In this document: in pieces, positions 14,559-22,247 of the stretch
Numbering within the stretch: the first letter of the stretch is position 1
How the letters are laid out: each line of letters begins with the position of its first letter
IMG/VR virus record: IMGVR_UViG_3300034152_000099
Coordinates: 1 to 29,819 of that record
From: a virus
DNA length: 29,819 bases
Direction: 5' to 3' (one strand)
The notes under the pieces: model-generated
The model's input: only the letters and a program-made list of their open reading frames with translations
Told to the model about the DNA's origin: nothing
Database searches by the model: none
Position numbers and translations under genes: made by a program

Positions 14559-15908
14559 ATGAATGGAACAAGAATATTAACGCCGAGATGGTATCCCTTA
14601 AGACCTCACAGAAGGCAACAAGAATATTATGTGTCGAAGACTCGATTCATAATCGCTCATTCCGGACGACGATCAGGAAAGACGGAAATTGCAAAACGAA
14701 AAATGGTTCGTCGGGCTTTGAGTTTTCATCTCCCAGATGGACGTTTCGTTTTCGGTGCTCCTACACATCAACAAGCCATTAAGATTTTCTGGGATGATGT
14801 TGTAGCTATGGTTCCTAAATGGGCTTTAAAGAAACCTATTTCCAGAGCTATTTCGTTATCTTCAAGAACGATACTTTTACAGAATGGAGCAAGGATCGAG
14901 ATAGCCGGTCTTGATAAACCGGAACGAATCGAAGGTCCTCCCCTCGATGGATTTGTAGGGGATGAGTATGGAAACTTTAAACCTGTTGCATGGTCTCAGA
15001 ATATTCGTCCTGCATTATCTACGTTAGGAAGATCGGGATTTGCAATTCTTATTGGAGTTCCAGAAGGTAAGAACCATTATTTTGAGTTAACGGAAGACGC
15101 TAAAAAGAAAGAAGATTGGGAGGTCTTTACTTGGCATACTTCGGAGATTAATCTTGAAGAAGCAGAGAAGGCAAGAGGTGATGTTGATGCTCTTACATTT
15201 TCTCAGGAGTACGAAGGAGCGTTTGTTTCATTTCAAGGGAAAGCTTATTATGCTTTTGATCCTGAATTCAACTGTCCTCCTGAAGACAAGCGAGCAATTT
15301 ACAATCCGAGTTATCCATTAATTTTCTGTCATGATTTTAATAGAGTTCCTGGAACGTGTGTTATTGCACAAGAGCTTCCTGCTCCGGATTGGTTGAAGAA
15401 AATAAATCAGGGGAAAGATCGTGATCTTGTAACTACTTATATTGATGAAGTATTTTTCAGACAGGATTCAAACACTGAAAAAGTTTGTGACGAGTTGATT
15501 CGAAGATGGAGAAAGCATACTGGAACAGTGAATATCCATGGAGATGCCTCGGGTGGAGCAAAAGTATCATCGGGTGTTGATGGTAGTGATTGGGATATTG
15601 TAAGAGCGAAACTAAAACCACATTTCAATATTCGTGAATGTTGGCCAAGAGGGAATCCTCCAGTTCGTACCAGAATAAACGCCATGAATACACGTCTTCG
15701 ATCGGCGGACGGATATGTGTCTTGCATAATTGATACAAAAGGATGTCCTATGCTTATTCGAGACTTTGAATCAGTAACGTGTAACGATGCTGGTGATCTT
15801 GAAAAGAGTGAAGCTCTTCTTACTCATATCAGTGATGGTGCTTCTTACTATGTTGCTGAGGAATTTCCATGTGGCGGAGGAGCTGAGATGAGCTTTGGAG
15901 AGGTGTGA
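14559..15908 (+). CDS. terL: Terminase large subunit
   Basis: 449 residues. ATPase part: AHSGRRSGKT Walker A (33-42) and LDGFVGDEYG Walker B (Asp135, Glu136). Nuclease part (RNase H-like): IFCHDFNR (Asp259), IHGDASG (Asp329) and HISDGASYYV (Asp426), the three acidic metal ligands. It powers DNA translocation into the prohead through the portal and cuts the concatemer. The length is typical. It ends in TGA overlapping an ATG at 15908. Confidence 0.92.
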   Translation: MNGTRILTPRWYPLRPHRRQQEYYVSKTRFIIAHSGRRSGKTEIAKRKMVRRALSFHLPDGRFVFGAPTHQQAIKIFWDDVVAMVPKWALKKPISRAISLSSRTILLQNGARIEIAGLDKPERIEGPPLDGFVGDEYGNFKPVAWSQNIRPALSTLGRSGFAILIGVPEGKNHYFELTEDAKKKEDWEVFTWHTSEINLEEAEKARGDVDALTFSQEYEGAFVSFQGKAYYAFDPEFNCPPEDKRAIYNPSYPLIFCHDFNRVPGTCVIAQELPAPDWLKKINQGKDRDLVTTYIDEVFFRQDSNTEKVCDELIRRWRKHTGTVNIHGDASGGAKVSSGVDGSDWDIVRAKLKPHFNIRECWPRGNPPVRTRINAMNTRLRSADGYVSCIIDTKGCPMLIRDFESVTCNDAGDLEKSEALLTHISDGASYYVAEEFPCGGGAEMSFGEV

Positions 15909-16019
15909 TGAATAAAGAAACTAAGATGTCCTCTTCTTAATGTTGGGCCACCTATTACAGGTGAAAAAGTTGTCACTGTGATAATGCAATATAAAATGAG
16001 AGAAGTAATTAAGAGGTGA
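15908..16019 (+). other. Likely broken small ORF after the large terminase
   Basis: ATG at 15908 (ATGA overlap) gives only MNKETKMSSS. In the +1 frame the DNA is open from 15912 to TGA 16017-16019 and reads LRCPLLNVGPPITGEKVVTV then IMQYKMREVIKR, which has coding character but no start. A +1 shift near 15920-15930 would join them into a ~40-aa protein. I do not recognise it. Confidence 0.35.
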
Positions 16020-16022
16020 AAG

Positions 16023-16340
16023 ATGGCAGAAAAGACGGTAGAAAGTGAAGAAGTTCTCAGAAATGCCTTGTTGTTAATGAATAAAGAAACAAATTCATTA
16101 GCATTTATAAGTAAGAGTCTGGGAGTTTCAAAAGCAGTTCTACGAAACACTGTCGAACATCATCTCGGTAAATTATCGGGAAATGATTGGCTTGAAGCTT
16201 ATAGAATAATGCGACAAAAGAAATTAGAAAGATGTCATGACTGGACAGTATGGGAATGTCAAATCTGTATGTATGAACATACGAACAAGTTTTCTAAGTG
16301 TCCATGCTGCGGATCCTACTGTATTCAGGAGAAAGTCTAA
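16023..16340 (+). CDS. Small HTH plus zinc-ribbon protein, 105 aa
   Basis: AAGAGGTGAAAG lies just before the ATG. Residues ~24-45 (SLAFISKSLGVSKAVLRNTV) look like a helix-turn-helix; the C-terminal part has CHDW, ECQICMYEH and KCPCCGS, a rubredoxin/RanBP2-like zinc ribbon. It could be a late regulator or nucleic-acid binder; function inferred only from the motifs. Confidence 0.5.
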   Translation: MAEKTVESEEVLRNALLLMNKETNSLAFISKSLGVSKAVLRNTVEHHLGKLSGNDWLEAYRIMRQKKLERCHDWTVWECQICMYEHTNKFSKCPCCGSYCIQEKV

Positions 16341-16361
16341 GAAACTTTATTGGAGGCGATC

Positions 16362-16820
16362 ATGAAAAGAATAAGAGTTTTGTTTCTGTTGATGTTTGTT
16401 TTGGCATTCATCAACGGATGTGTAGTTAGTAAGAACGCAGATGGGAGTAAATCTTATTCCGTCGATCCTAAATTTTTGAACAAGGCAGAAGAGGTCGGAG
16501 AATCAACTGTCGGATTGGCAGAAGCATTAGCTCCCCTTCTTGGACCGGCTGGAGGCATGGTAGCTGGAGGTCTGGCAACTGGATTAGCGGTCTTTAAGAA
16601 AGTGAAGCCAAAATTGGAAAAGTCTCAAAAAGATTATGAACTTTCAAATACTGTCGCATCTATTTCCGTCGAAGCAATTGAACAGATAAAGAAAGATCAT
16701 CCTCAAGTTTGGGACGCTGTGAAAACAAAGATAACTAAAGAGTGTGAAGAGAGCGGATTGGATACAAGAGTTGTGAAGAACGCTATTCGTGGATTACGAG
16801 GACTTCCGCCGAAGACCTAA
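16362..16820 (+). CDS. Phage lipoprotein, 152 aa
   Basis: ATG at 16362 with TTGGAGGCG upstream. MKRIRVLFLLMFVLAFINGC is a lipoprotein signal with Cys20 as the lipidated residue (lipobox INGC, slightly off consensus). A Gly/Ala-rich hydrophobic segment (LAPLLGPAGGMVAGGLATGL, ~60-80) could span a membrane, and the C terminus is helical and charged. No Rz pair is present nearby; it may be a superinfection-exclusion or envelope protein. Confidence 0.6.
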   Translation: MKRIRVLFLLMFVLAFINGCVVSKNADGSKSYSVDPKFLNKAEEVGESTVGLAEALAPLLGPAGGMVAGGLATGLAVFKKVKPKLEKSQKDYELSNTVASISVEAIEQIKKDHPQVWDAVKTKITKECEESGLDTRVVKNAIRGLRGLPPKT

Positions 16821-16840
16821 GAAATCATCTTTCTCCCGGT

Positions 16841-16868
16841 TCCGCTGACACACGAGTACGTCGGCGGA
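16841..16868 (+). terminator. Hairpin after the lipoprotein gene
   Basis: TCCGCTGAC (16841-16849) pairs with GTCGGCGGA (16860-16868) with one G-U and a 10-nt loop. A T-rich but broken run (TTCCGTCATTATTT) follows, so it may be a weak terminator or an RNA-stabilising hairpin. Confidence 0.45.
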
Positions 16869-16890
16869 TTCCGTCATTATTTATAAATAT

Positions 16891-17124
16891 GTGTGTGACG
16901 AAAATTTAAAACTCTTTTTGTTACAAGATAAAGATGAAGTTATTGATTTAATTTGTGATATCGATGACTCTGAGTCTGGGAGACGAAACGCTATCAATTT
17001 AGTATTAGCTATTCATGAAGAATTGATAGCTTCAGATTTAGATCTTCGTTGGTATTGGATGATCGGAGAATGTGATATCTGCGAATTTGAGCAGGTTTTA
17101 ATTCTTCCTGCTCAGAATTTTTGA
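16891..17124 (+). CDS. Acidic protein with one Cys pair; probably truncated by an extra T
   Basis: GTG start, 77 residues, acidic (DKDEVIDLICDIDDSESGRR), ending ECDICEFEQ...AQNF. Dropping one T from TTTTT near 17117-17121 would let the frame run on as AQNFEDGIVGQECGSCHN, supplying a second CxxC to complete a zinc ribbon. That restored frame has no stop before the protease ORF start (17195), so the ancestral end is unclear. Frameshift or homopolymer error. Confidence 0.45.
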   Translation: MCDENLKLFLLQDKDEVIDLICDIDDSESGRRNAINLVLAIHEELIASDLDLRWYWMIGECDICEFEQVLILPAQNF

Positions 17125-17194
17125 AGATGGAATAGTCGGACAAGAATGCGGTTCGTGTCACAATATGTCAATTTTTCCACAAAGGAGAGAGACG

Positions 17195-17932
17195 ATGCTA
17201 CGTTCGAGTGAAAAGAGAAAATTCTATTTGAAATGGTTTGTTGTTTTCTTCATCGCAGCTTTAATCGGTTTTCTCTTCACTGGTGGATATACTCCTCAGT
17301 CGAACGTTCTACAATCACAGAGTCAAGAAAACATTAAAATTTATCAAACATATATTCGTTCTACTGTTACAATTTATGGTGATTACCGATTTGATAGAAG
17401 TGATGAATTGATCTCTGTCGGGACTGGGTGTTTTATTGACAATACTCATATTCTAACTTGTTTTCATGTTGTGAATAGCGTTGATGCAGATACTCTTTTC
17501 ATTCAGCAACATGAATGGACGAAGATTAGAGTTTCAATTTGTTTAGTTGATGAAAGCACTGATTTAGCAGTATTAGAAATAGAACATCCAAATCAATTGT
17601 CTAATTTTGCTTGTTTATCGTTACGACCAGAAGTAGAAGTTGGAGAAAGAGTGTTTATGATCGGCACTCCTTACGGACTTGATTTCTCATTCTCTATTGG
17701 AACTATTATGAGAAAGGATGCTAAATTAGATTTTCCAATAAGACAGGGAATAATTTCATTTTATCAAATGTTTAATGTTCATCTGGTACAAATATCCTCT
17801 GCTCCAGGATTCTCTGGGAGTCCGCTTATAGGTAGTGATGGAAAGCTTGTTGGAATCCATAAGGGACACGTGGGACCGATAGGAGCAGCGATCACAGGAT
17901 ATGCTATAAAAGATTTATTGTCTCGAATGTAA
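17195..17932 (+). CDS. Membrane-anchored trypsin-like (HtrA-type) serine protease
   Basis: ATG at 17195 has AAAGGAGAG upstream; the in-frame ATG 17165 does not. 245 residues: basic N terminus, transmembrane helix ~13-30, then a chymotrypsin-fold domain with VGTGCFID, ILTCFHVV (His91), ESTDLAVLEI (Asp123) and APGFSGSPLI (Ser208), a complete catalytic triad. There is no PDZ domain. DegP/HtrA-type proteases face the periplasm; with an N-in anchor this one would too. Its place between lipoprotein and portal is unusual, as phage head proteases are normally of other families. Confidence 0.8.
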   Translation: MLRSSEKRKFYLKWFVVFFIAALIGFLFTGGYTPQSNVLQSQSQENIKIYQTYIRSTVTIYGDYRFDRSDELISVGTGCFIDNTHILTCFHVVNSVDADTLFIQQHEWTKIRVSICLVDESTDLAVLEIEHPNQLSNFACLSLRPEVEVGERVFMIGTPYGLDFSFSIGTIMRKDAKLDFPIRQGIISFYQMFNVHLVQISSAPGFSGSPLIGSDGKLVGIHKGHVGPIGAAITGYAIKDLLSRM

Positions 17933-17962
17933 TGATCCCCTGTTTTCACTGGAGAAAGTTCA

Positions 17963-19447
17963 GTGGTTCAGCAAGGTAAGAATTTAGAGGTCGCAGTTCC
18001 TTGCGTTGGATATCAAGAGATGTCCATCAGTTGGGAACTGATTCACGATTTACTTGGTGGAACTCAAGCGATGAGAGAAGCTGGTGAAAAATGGCTTCCT
18101 CGAGAACCACGAGAAGAAAGTTATAATGCAAGATTGAATCGTTCTATTCTCTATAATGGCTATCGTGATACCAGAAATAAATTAGCGAATAGACCGTTTT
18201 CTCATGAGATTCAGTTCAATGAGATTCCTGAAGAGTTAGAATATCTCAAGGATGACGTAGATGCAACAGGTCGTCCCTTTTCTTCTTTTGCTAAAGAACT
18301 CATGTCTGATCTTTTAGATTACGGTATCGCTCACATTTTTGTAGATCACACTGCCATTTCGGAGATCGAAGAGGGAGAAACTCTTACTAAGGCAGATGAA
18401 GAAAGAATAGGAGTCAGAGTTCTTTTTAACATTGTTCATCCTCCTAATTTAATAGGATGGCAAACTGAGGTCGTGAATAAAAAAGTAAAGCTGAAACAAA
18501 TCCGCATTAAAGAAACAGTGATTGAACCGAGTGGGGGATTTGGTGATGTTGAAGTCACTTATGTAAAAGTTTATTACGAAGATAGTTGGGAGAAGTATGA
18601 GCTGAAACAAGATCAGGATAAACAAGATTATTGGGACTTAGTTGATCAAGGAACTTTCACTCTTGGTAAAATTTCTCTCACCACTATCTATGCTAATCGA
18701 ACTGGTTACATGACCGCCGAACCTTCTCTCATGGACTTAGCTTGGTTGAATCTGGCTCATTGGCAATCTTATTCTGACCAAAGAAATATTCTTCGTCTTT
18801 CACGATTCGGTATCTTGTTTGGACGAGGATTTCCAAAAGATCTTGTAGGACAACCTCTTCCCATAGGACCGAGTAAAGCTTTTATCACCGATAAAACTGA
18901 TGCTGATTTGAAGTATGTGGAGCACACTGGAAATTCGATCGAAGCAGGAGCAAAGGACATCGAAGATATTGAAATTAAGATGGAGATCTTAGGTCAACAA
19001 CCTTTGATGCGATCTTCCAATTTAAGCACCGCGACGGCAAAACGAATCGATGAAAGTAGAAATGTTAGTCAATTAAAAACGTGGGTGAAAAATCTTGAAG
19101 AAGGATTAAGGAAAGCTTTAGAATTAGCTTGTGAATGGAGACAACTTGAACCTCACGAAGATATGCGAATCGATATCTTTAATGATTTTGAGGTTTCGAT
19201 TTACGGTAATACGGATAAGGAACTGTTATTGAAATGTCGTACTGAAGGAGAGATTACGAGAGAACGGTTCTTGAGAGAGGAACAACGTCGTGGAGTCTTT
19301 TCTGGTGAGATGGATCCTGAAGAGGAGGCTAATGCTGTTGAGAATGAAAGTGTAAATAGCTTAAAGAAATATATTGAACCAGATGAGGATGAAGATCTAG
19401 AACCGGAGGAAAACCCTCCGGAGGAAGAACTTCCCGTTGAAGAATGA
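17963..19447 (+). CDS. Portal protein (DUF4055 family)
   Basis: GTG start with GGAGAAAG upstream, 494 residues. Portal-type features: an early region with RPFSHEIQF, the FAKELMSDLLDYGIAHIFVD core, and the conserved LGQQPLMRSSNLSTATAKRIDESRNVSQL segment in two parts (QQPLM...STATA...N.SQL) leading into the long helix LEEGLRKALELACEW. The C terminus is very acidic (EPDEDEDLEPEENPPEEE). It forms the dodecameric DNA-entry ring that docks terminase. TGA overlaps the ATG of the truncated GIY-YIG ORF. Confidence 0.85.
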   Translation: MVQQGKNLEVAVPCVGYQEMSISWELIHDLLGGTQAMREAGEKWLPREPREESYNARLNRSILYNGYRDTRNKLANRPFSHEIQFNEIPEELEYLKDDVDATGRPFSSFAKELMSDLLDYGIAHIFVDHTAISEIEEGETLTKADEERIGVRVLFNIVHPPNLIGWQTEVVNKKVKLKQIRIKETVIEPSGGFGDVEVTYVKVYYEDSWEKYELKQDQDKQDYWDLVDQGTFTLGKISLTTIYANRTGYMTAEPSLMDLAWLNLAHWQSYSDQRNILRLSRFGILFGRGFPKDLVGQPLPIGPSKAFITDKTDADLKYVEHTGNSIEAGAKDIEDIEIKMEILGQQPLMRSSNLSTATAKRIDESRNVSQLKTWVKNLEEGLRKALELACEWRQLEPHEDMRIDIFNDFEVSIYGNTDKELLLKCRTEGEITRERFLREEQRRGVFSGEMDPEEEANAVENESVNSLKKYIEPDEDEDLEPEENPPEEELPVEE

Positions 19448-19596
19448 AAACTAAGAAGAAAATTTTTATCTATGTGATTTATTTTCCAACTTCTAATAAG
19501 TATTACGTTGGACAAACTTGGGATTTAAATTACAGAATGATGTATCATCTAAAAGATTGTAATAAGAGCATTGGAGCCTGGAATTTATGCTTATAG
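19444..19596 (+). pseudogene. Truncated GIY-YIG endonuclease fragment, 50 aa
   Basis: Starts in an ATGA overlap with the portal stop. IFIYVIYFPTSNKYYVGQT is the GIY-YIG core, nearly the same as in the intact gene at 22248 (IYIYAIYFPVSDKYYIGQT). Homology ends around MMYHLKDCNKSIG; the catalytic Glu segment and DNA-binding repeats are gone, and the frame stops at TAG 19594-19596. Confidence 0.75.
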
Positions 19597-19693
19597 AATT
19601 CGATTCAATACTCTTGGTAAATATGTTCTTGTGTTCCTGGAAGATGGAGTAAAGCAATTGATTAGTATAATAACAGTTGAAAAAGATGGCTAA
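19571..19693 (+). pseudogene. 3' remnant of a head-operon gene cut off by the GIY-YIG insertion
   Basis: In another frame, from TTG 19571 to TAA 19691-19693, the DNA reads EPGIYAYRIRFNTLGKYVLV and FLEDGVKQLISIITVEKDG, with a strand-rich, coding-like pattern. It ends 8 bases inside the MuF gene, as a coupled upstream partner would. No SD precedes the TTG. I infer a small structural gene whose 5' end was replaced by the endonuclease; alternatively a +1 shift fuses it to the GIY-YIG fragment. Confidence 0.5.
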
Positions 19694-20726
19694 GACTGTC
19701 AATGAAAAGCTCGTTGATAAATATATTCGCCACGCGATTTCTATTGAAAGGCTTAAGAATAGTGAAGCGAAAGCTATCTCTCAATTTCTTGGGAAGCAAG
19801 TCTTCCCTGAACTCATTGATAAACTATTAAAAGAGCTGGATAAAATCGATCCTGCTAAAATGACAGCTAAATGGGTGACGACAAGATTAAGAAGAATGAC
19901 TGCCGCAATTGACAAACTGATTATAGCTGGTATGGGAAGAGCCGAAGATGCTTTGGTCGGGAATCTCGTAGATCTTGGTAATTTTGAAGCTGAGTGGATT
20001 AAGACAACGATCGAAGATACAATTCCTGTTGATATTGATCTTTCCTCACCGAGTAAAGCAGTTATTAGGACATCAGTTCTTTCTGCTACTTTTGATGATC
20101 ATAAATTGAAAACTTGGCTGAAAGCTTATAAAAAGTCTGTTCGAGTGGAGATGATAAAAGAAACTACGAAAGGAGTGGTACAAGGAGAATCTATTCCCCA
20201 GATTGGAAGAAGGATACGCAAATTAGCTTCGGTGAAAAGAAAACAAGCCGAACACATTGCGAGAACAGCAGTGAGCAGCATTGTGAACAGAGCACGTGAT
20301 TCGGTTTATATTGAGAACAAAGATATTATTACTAAGGTTCAATATCGAGCTACTCTGGATACTCGCACTACTTTAATATGTATCAATCTGGATGGAAAAG
20401 TCTTCCCGACAGATGAAGGACCACGACCTCCTCAACATTTTAATTGTAGGAGTATCGCTGTTCCAGTTATTGCTTCTTGGAAGAAGTTTGGATTAAAAGA
20501 TCCTCCAGCAGCGACCAGAGCAAGTATGAACGGAGCAGTTCCAGCAAAGACAACTTATCCTCAATGGTTAAAGAAACAATCTGCAAAAGTGCAAGATGAG
20601 GTTCTTGGAAAGACTCGTGGAAAATTGTATCGTGCTGGAAAAGTAAAAATTGATAAGTTCGTTAGTAAAGATTATAAACCTCTTACTTTGATTCAATTAA
20701 AGAAAAGCGGAATTGATATTGATTAA
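19686..20726 (+). CDS. SPP1 gp7 / Mu gpF-like minor head protein
   Basis: ATG at 19686 (the TTG at 19677 is less likely). 346 residues, helical N-terminal half, then the MuF domain: AEHIARTAVSSIVNRARDSV, VQYRATLDTRTTLICINLDG, KVFPTDEGPRPPQHFNCRS (the HxNCR end motif). A C-terminal region with KTRGKLYRAGK and PLTLIQL closes it. MuF proteins are few-copy internal head proteins acting next to the portal in head assembly. The gene after it begins within its last codons. Confidence 0.85.
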   Translation: MAKTVNEKLVDKYIRHAISIERLKNSEAKAISQFLGKQVFPELIDKLLKELDKIDPAKMTAKWVTTRLRRMTAAIDKLIIAGMGRAEDALVGNLVDLGNFEAEWIKTTIEDTIPVDIDLSSPSKAVIRTSVLSATFDDHKLKTWLKAYKKSVRVEMIKETTKGVVQGESIPQIGRRIRKLASVKRKQAEHIARTAVSSIVNRARDSVYIENKDIITKVQYRATLDTRTTLICINLDGKVFPTDEGPRPPQHFNCRSIAVPVIASWKKFGLKDPPAATRASMNGAVPAKTTYPQWLKKQSAKVQDEVLGKTRGKLYRAGKVKIDKFVSKDYKPLTLIQLKKSGIDID

Positions 20727-21165
20727 TAAGACAAAAATTTGTCCTAAGTGTAAAATTTCTAAGTCTATCAGCGAATTTAATAAAGATAGACATAGAAAAG
20801 ATGAATTAAGATATGCTTGCAGACAATGTAACGACAATAGACCAAATAAAAAGAAAGAAAACAGGAATCACGTTCTTAGGAAATTTGGTATTACAAATCA
20901 ACAATATGAAGATTTGTATAAAGTTCAAAATGGATTATGTGCAATTTGTGGGAAACCAGAAACTTCAATAAATCAACACAATAAAATGAGCTTAGCTGTA
21001 GATCATGATCATAAAACTGGAATAATTCGAGGACTACTTTGTAGTTCTTGTAATAGAAGATTAGGAACATACGAGAATACTAAGGAAATTTTTGAAGATT
21101 ACTTGAGTGAATCTCCTAAAAGAATGATAAAAATTTATCGACTTTGGGTCGAAAGGAGATTATAA
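20713..21165 (+). mobile_element. HNH endonuclease, endonuclease-VII family, with N-terminal zinc knuckles
   Basis: No ATG is available; TTG at 20713 or 20719 must start it, both within the end of the MuF gene. 150 residues: CPKC (10-13) and CRQC (36-39), FGITNQQYEDLYKVQNGLCA, CAICG (76-79), LAVDHDHKTGIIRGLLC (D97-H100), SSCN (113-114). The N-terminal double knuckle followed by the HNH core is the standard layout of free-standing phage endonuclease-VII-like homing genes. It is wedged between MuF and a head gene whose start is altered. Confidence 0.8.
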
Positions 21166-21166
21166 A

Positions 21167-21418
21167 ATTCCTTACGAAAATTGGCATTCAGCAAGAATAA
21201 GACAGCCGGGAAGGTTTGTTAGGATTCGAGTTCTTTGGTCAAGACAAGGAATAATGACTTATGGAGGTCCGTTAAAAACTGATCCAAGAGGATCTTCAAA
21301 GATTCAATCTATTCGTTTCAGAGCGTCGAAGTGGAGCGTAAAAGAAGCTAAAGATTGGCTTCGTAAACATAAATATAAATGGTCTGAGTTTGAAAAAGCC
21401 AGCGGAAAATCGAAATAA
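21167..21418 (+). CDS. Small head-region protein with apparent ATT start, 83 aa
   Basis: The frame from ATT 21167-21169 to TAA 21416-21418 reads (M)PYENWHSARIRQPGRF, GGPLK, IQSIRFRASKWSVKEAKDWL. In other phages this short protein begins MPYxNEHSAR and ends with a WxVxxAxxWLxxH helix, so the whole gene is present and the ATT falls exactly where Met is expected. GAAAGGAG at 21151-21158 gives a proper SD distance (8 bases). No ATG, GTG or TTG lies upstream in frame. The HNH gene ends one base before it. It lacks a known function; structural location suggests head assembly. Confidence 0.6.
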   Translation: MPYENWHSARIRQPGRFVRIRVLWSRQGIMTYGGPLKTDPRGSSKIQSIRFRASKWSVKEAKDWLRKHKYKWSEFEKASGKSK

Positions 21419-21434
21419 TTTGGAGGCCTAAATT

Positions 21435-22031
21435 ATGTTGGCAGCAGTTTTGGACAGTCTCGATGGTCTTAGTGATCAAGAGAAAGAGCACTACGTAGAA
21501 AGGGAAGGAAAATGGTACTTGGAGGTAGAACCCGTTTTAGGATTGGCCTTAGAGGATGTCGGTGGTTTGAAGAAGACTGTCGGAACTCTTCGGCAAAGTG
21601 AATCTTCTTTGAAGAAGCAGTTGGAAGAAATGCAAAAGACGTATGAAGGAATCGACGCAGAAGAGGCGAGGAACGCTCTTTCGAAGTTCGATGAGATTAA
21701 GAACTGGGATGGAGACAAGAAAGCTCAAGAACAGATCGAAGCTGCGAAGCGTGAGCTCGTGAAAAGACATCAGAAGGAGAAAGAAGATTTGGAGAATCAA
21801 CTTTCCAATGCTCAAGATCAACTGACAGATGCTCTTGTTAATACAAAGATCGTCGAGGCACTTCAGAAAGAGGAAGGAAATGTTGAACTTCTTATGCCTC
21901 ATGTGAAGGAACATGTTCGTATGGTGCAGAATGCTGAAGGACGGTTTTATCCGGAAGTAACCGATGAGCACGGAAATCAACGTATCGGTGATGGAGATGG
22001 ATCACCAATGACCATTCATCAGTACATTTAA
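21435..22031 (+). CDS. Scaffolding protein (N-terminal and central part)
   Basis: 198 residues with TTTGGAGGCC upstream of the ATG. Acidic start, then GALKKTV-type heptads and a long coiled coil (about 50-145: SLKKQLEEMQKTYEG, REL/RHQKEKEDLENQLSNAQ), then VRMVQNAEGRFYP, VTDEHGN and SPMTIHQYI before TAA 22029-22031. Scaffolds of this layout precede the coat gene in many phages and end with MTxxExxxEM...FAxAFPGSGxSG. That ending is found in frame right after the stop (next entry), so the gene looks split by a single TAA. Confidence 0.7.
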   Translation: MLAAVLDSLDGLSDQEKEHYVEREGKWYLEVEPVLGLALEDVGGLKKTVGTLRQSESSLKKQLEEMQKTYEGIDAEEARNALSKFDEIKNWDGDKKAQEQIEAAKRELVKRHQKEKEDLENQLSNAQDQLTDALVNTKIVEALQKEEGNVELLMPHVKEHVRMVQNAEGRFYPEVTDEHGNQRIGDGDGSPMTIHQYI

Positions 22032-22034
22032 GAG

Positions 22035-22238
22035 ATGAAAGGTAACAAAACCTTTTCAGCAGCATTTCCGGGAGCTAATCAGTCTGGCTCTGGTGGAAAC
22101 AATAATGAAACCCAGAAAGACCAGAGAAATAACAATAACAAGAAAGCGAAAATCGTTAATTCAAGCGATACCAAAGCTTGTTCCGATAATCTGGAGGACA
22201 TAGCGAAAGGTGACGTAGTCGTCGATTTGAGTCAGTGA
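22035..22238 (+). pseudogene. Detached C-terminal domain of the scaffold, in the same frame
   Basis: Directly after TAA and one GAG codon the frame goes on: MKGNKTFSAAFPGANQSGSG, an Asn/Gln-rich linker, then AKIVNSSDTKACSDNLEDIA and KGDVVVDLSQ to TGA. The AFPG...GSGG linker and the terminal D-x-V-V-D match scaffold C termini. It could be made by reinitiation at ATG 22035 (SD weak), by readthrough of TAA, or be dead. In P22-type scaffolds the extreme C terminus contacts coat protein. Confidence 0.55.
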
Positions 22239-22247
22239 TTAAAGACC

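Noticed and set aside
16841-16868. Hairpin as a strong intrinsic terminator before the protease
   Set aside because: The T-rich tail is broken and the downstream genes have no visible promoter of their own; kept only as a weak candidate.
4740-22031. Stop-codon reassignment (TAA/TAG as amino acids), suggested by in-frame stops at 4812, 4824 and 22029
   Set aside because: TAA, TAG and TGA all end large, clearly complete genes (for example capsid at TAG, MuF at TAA, large terminase at TGA), and no suppressor tRNA was seen in the window.
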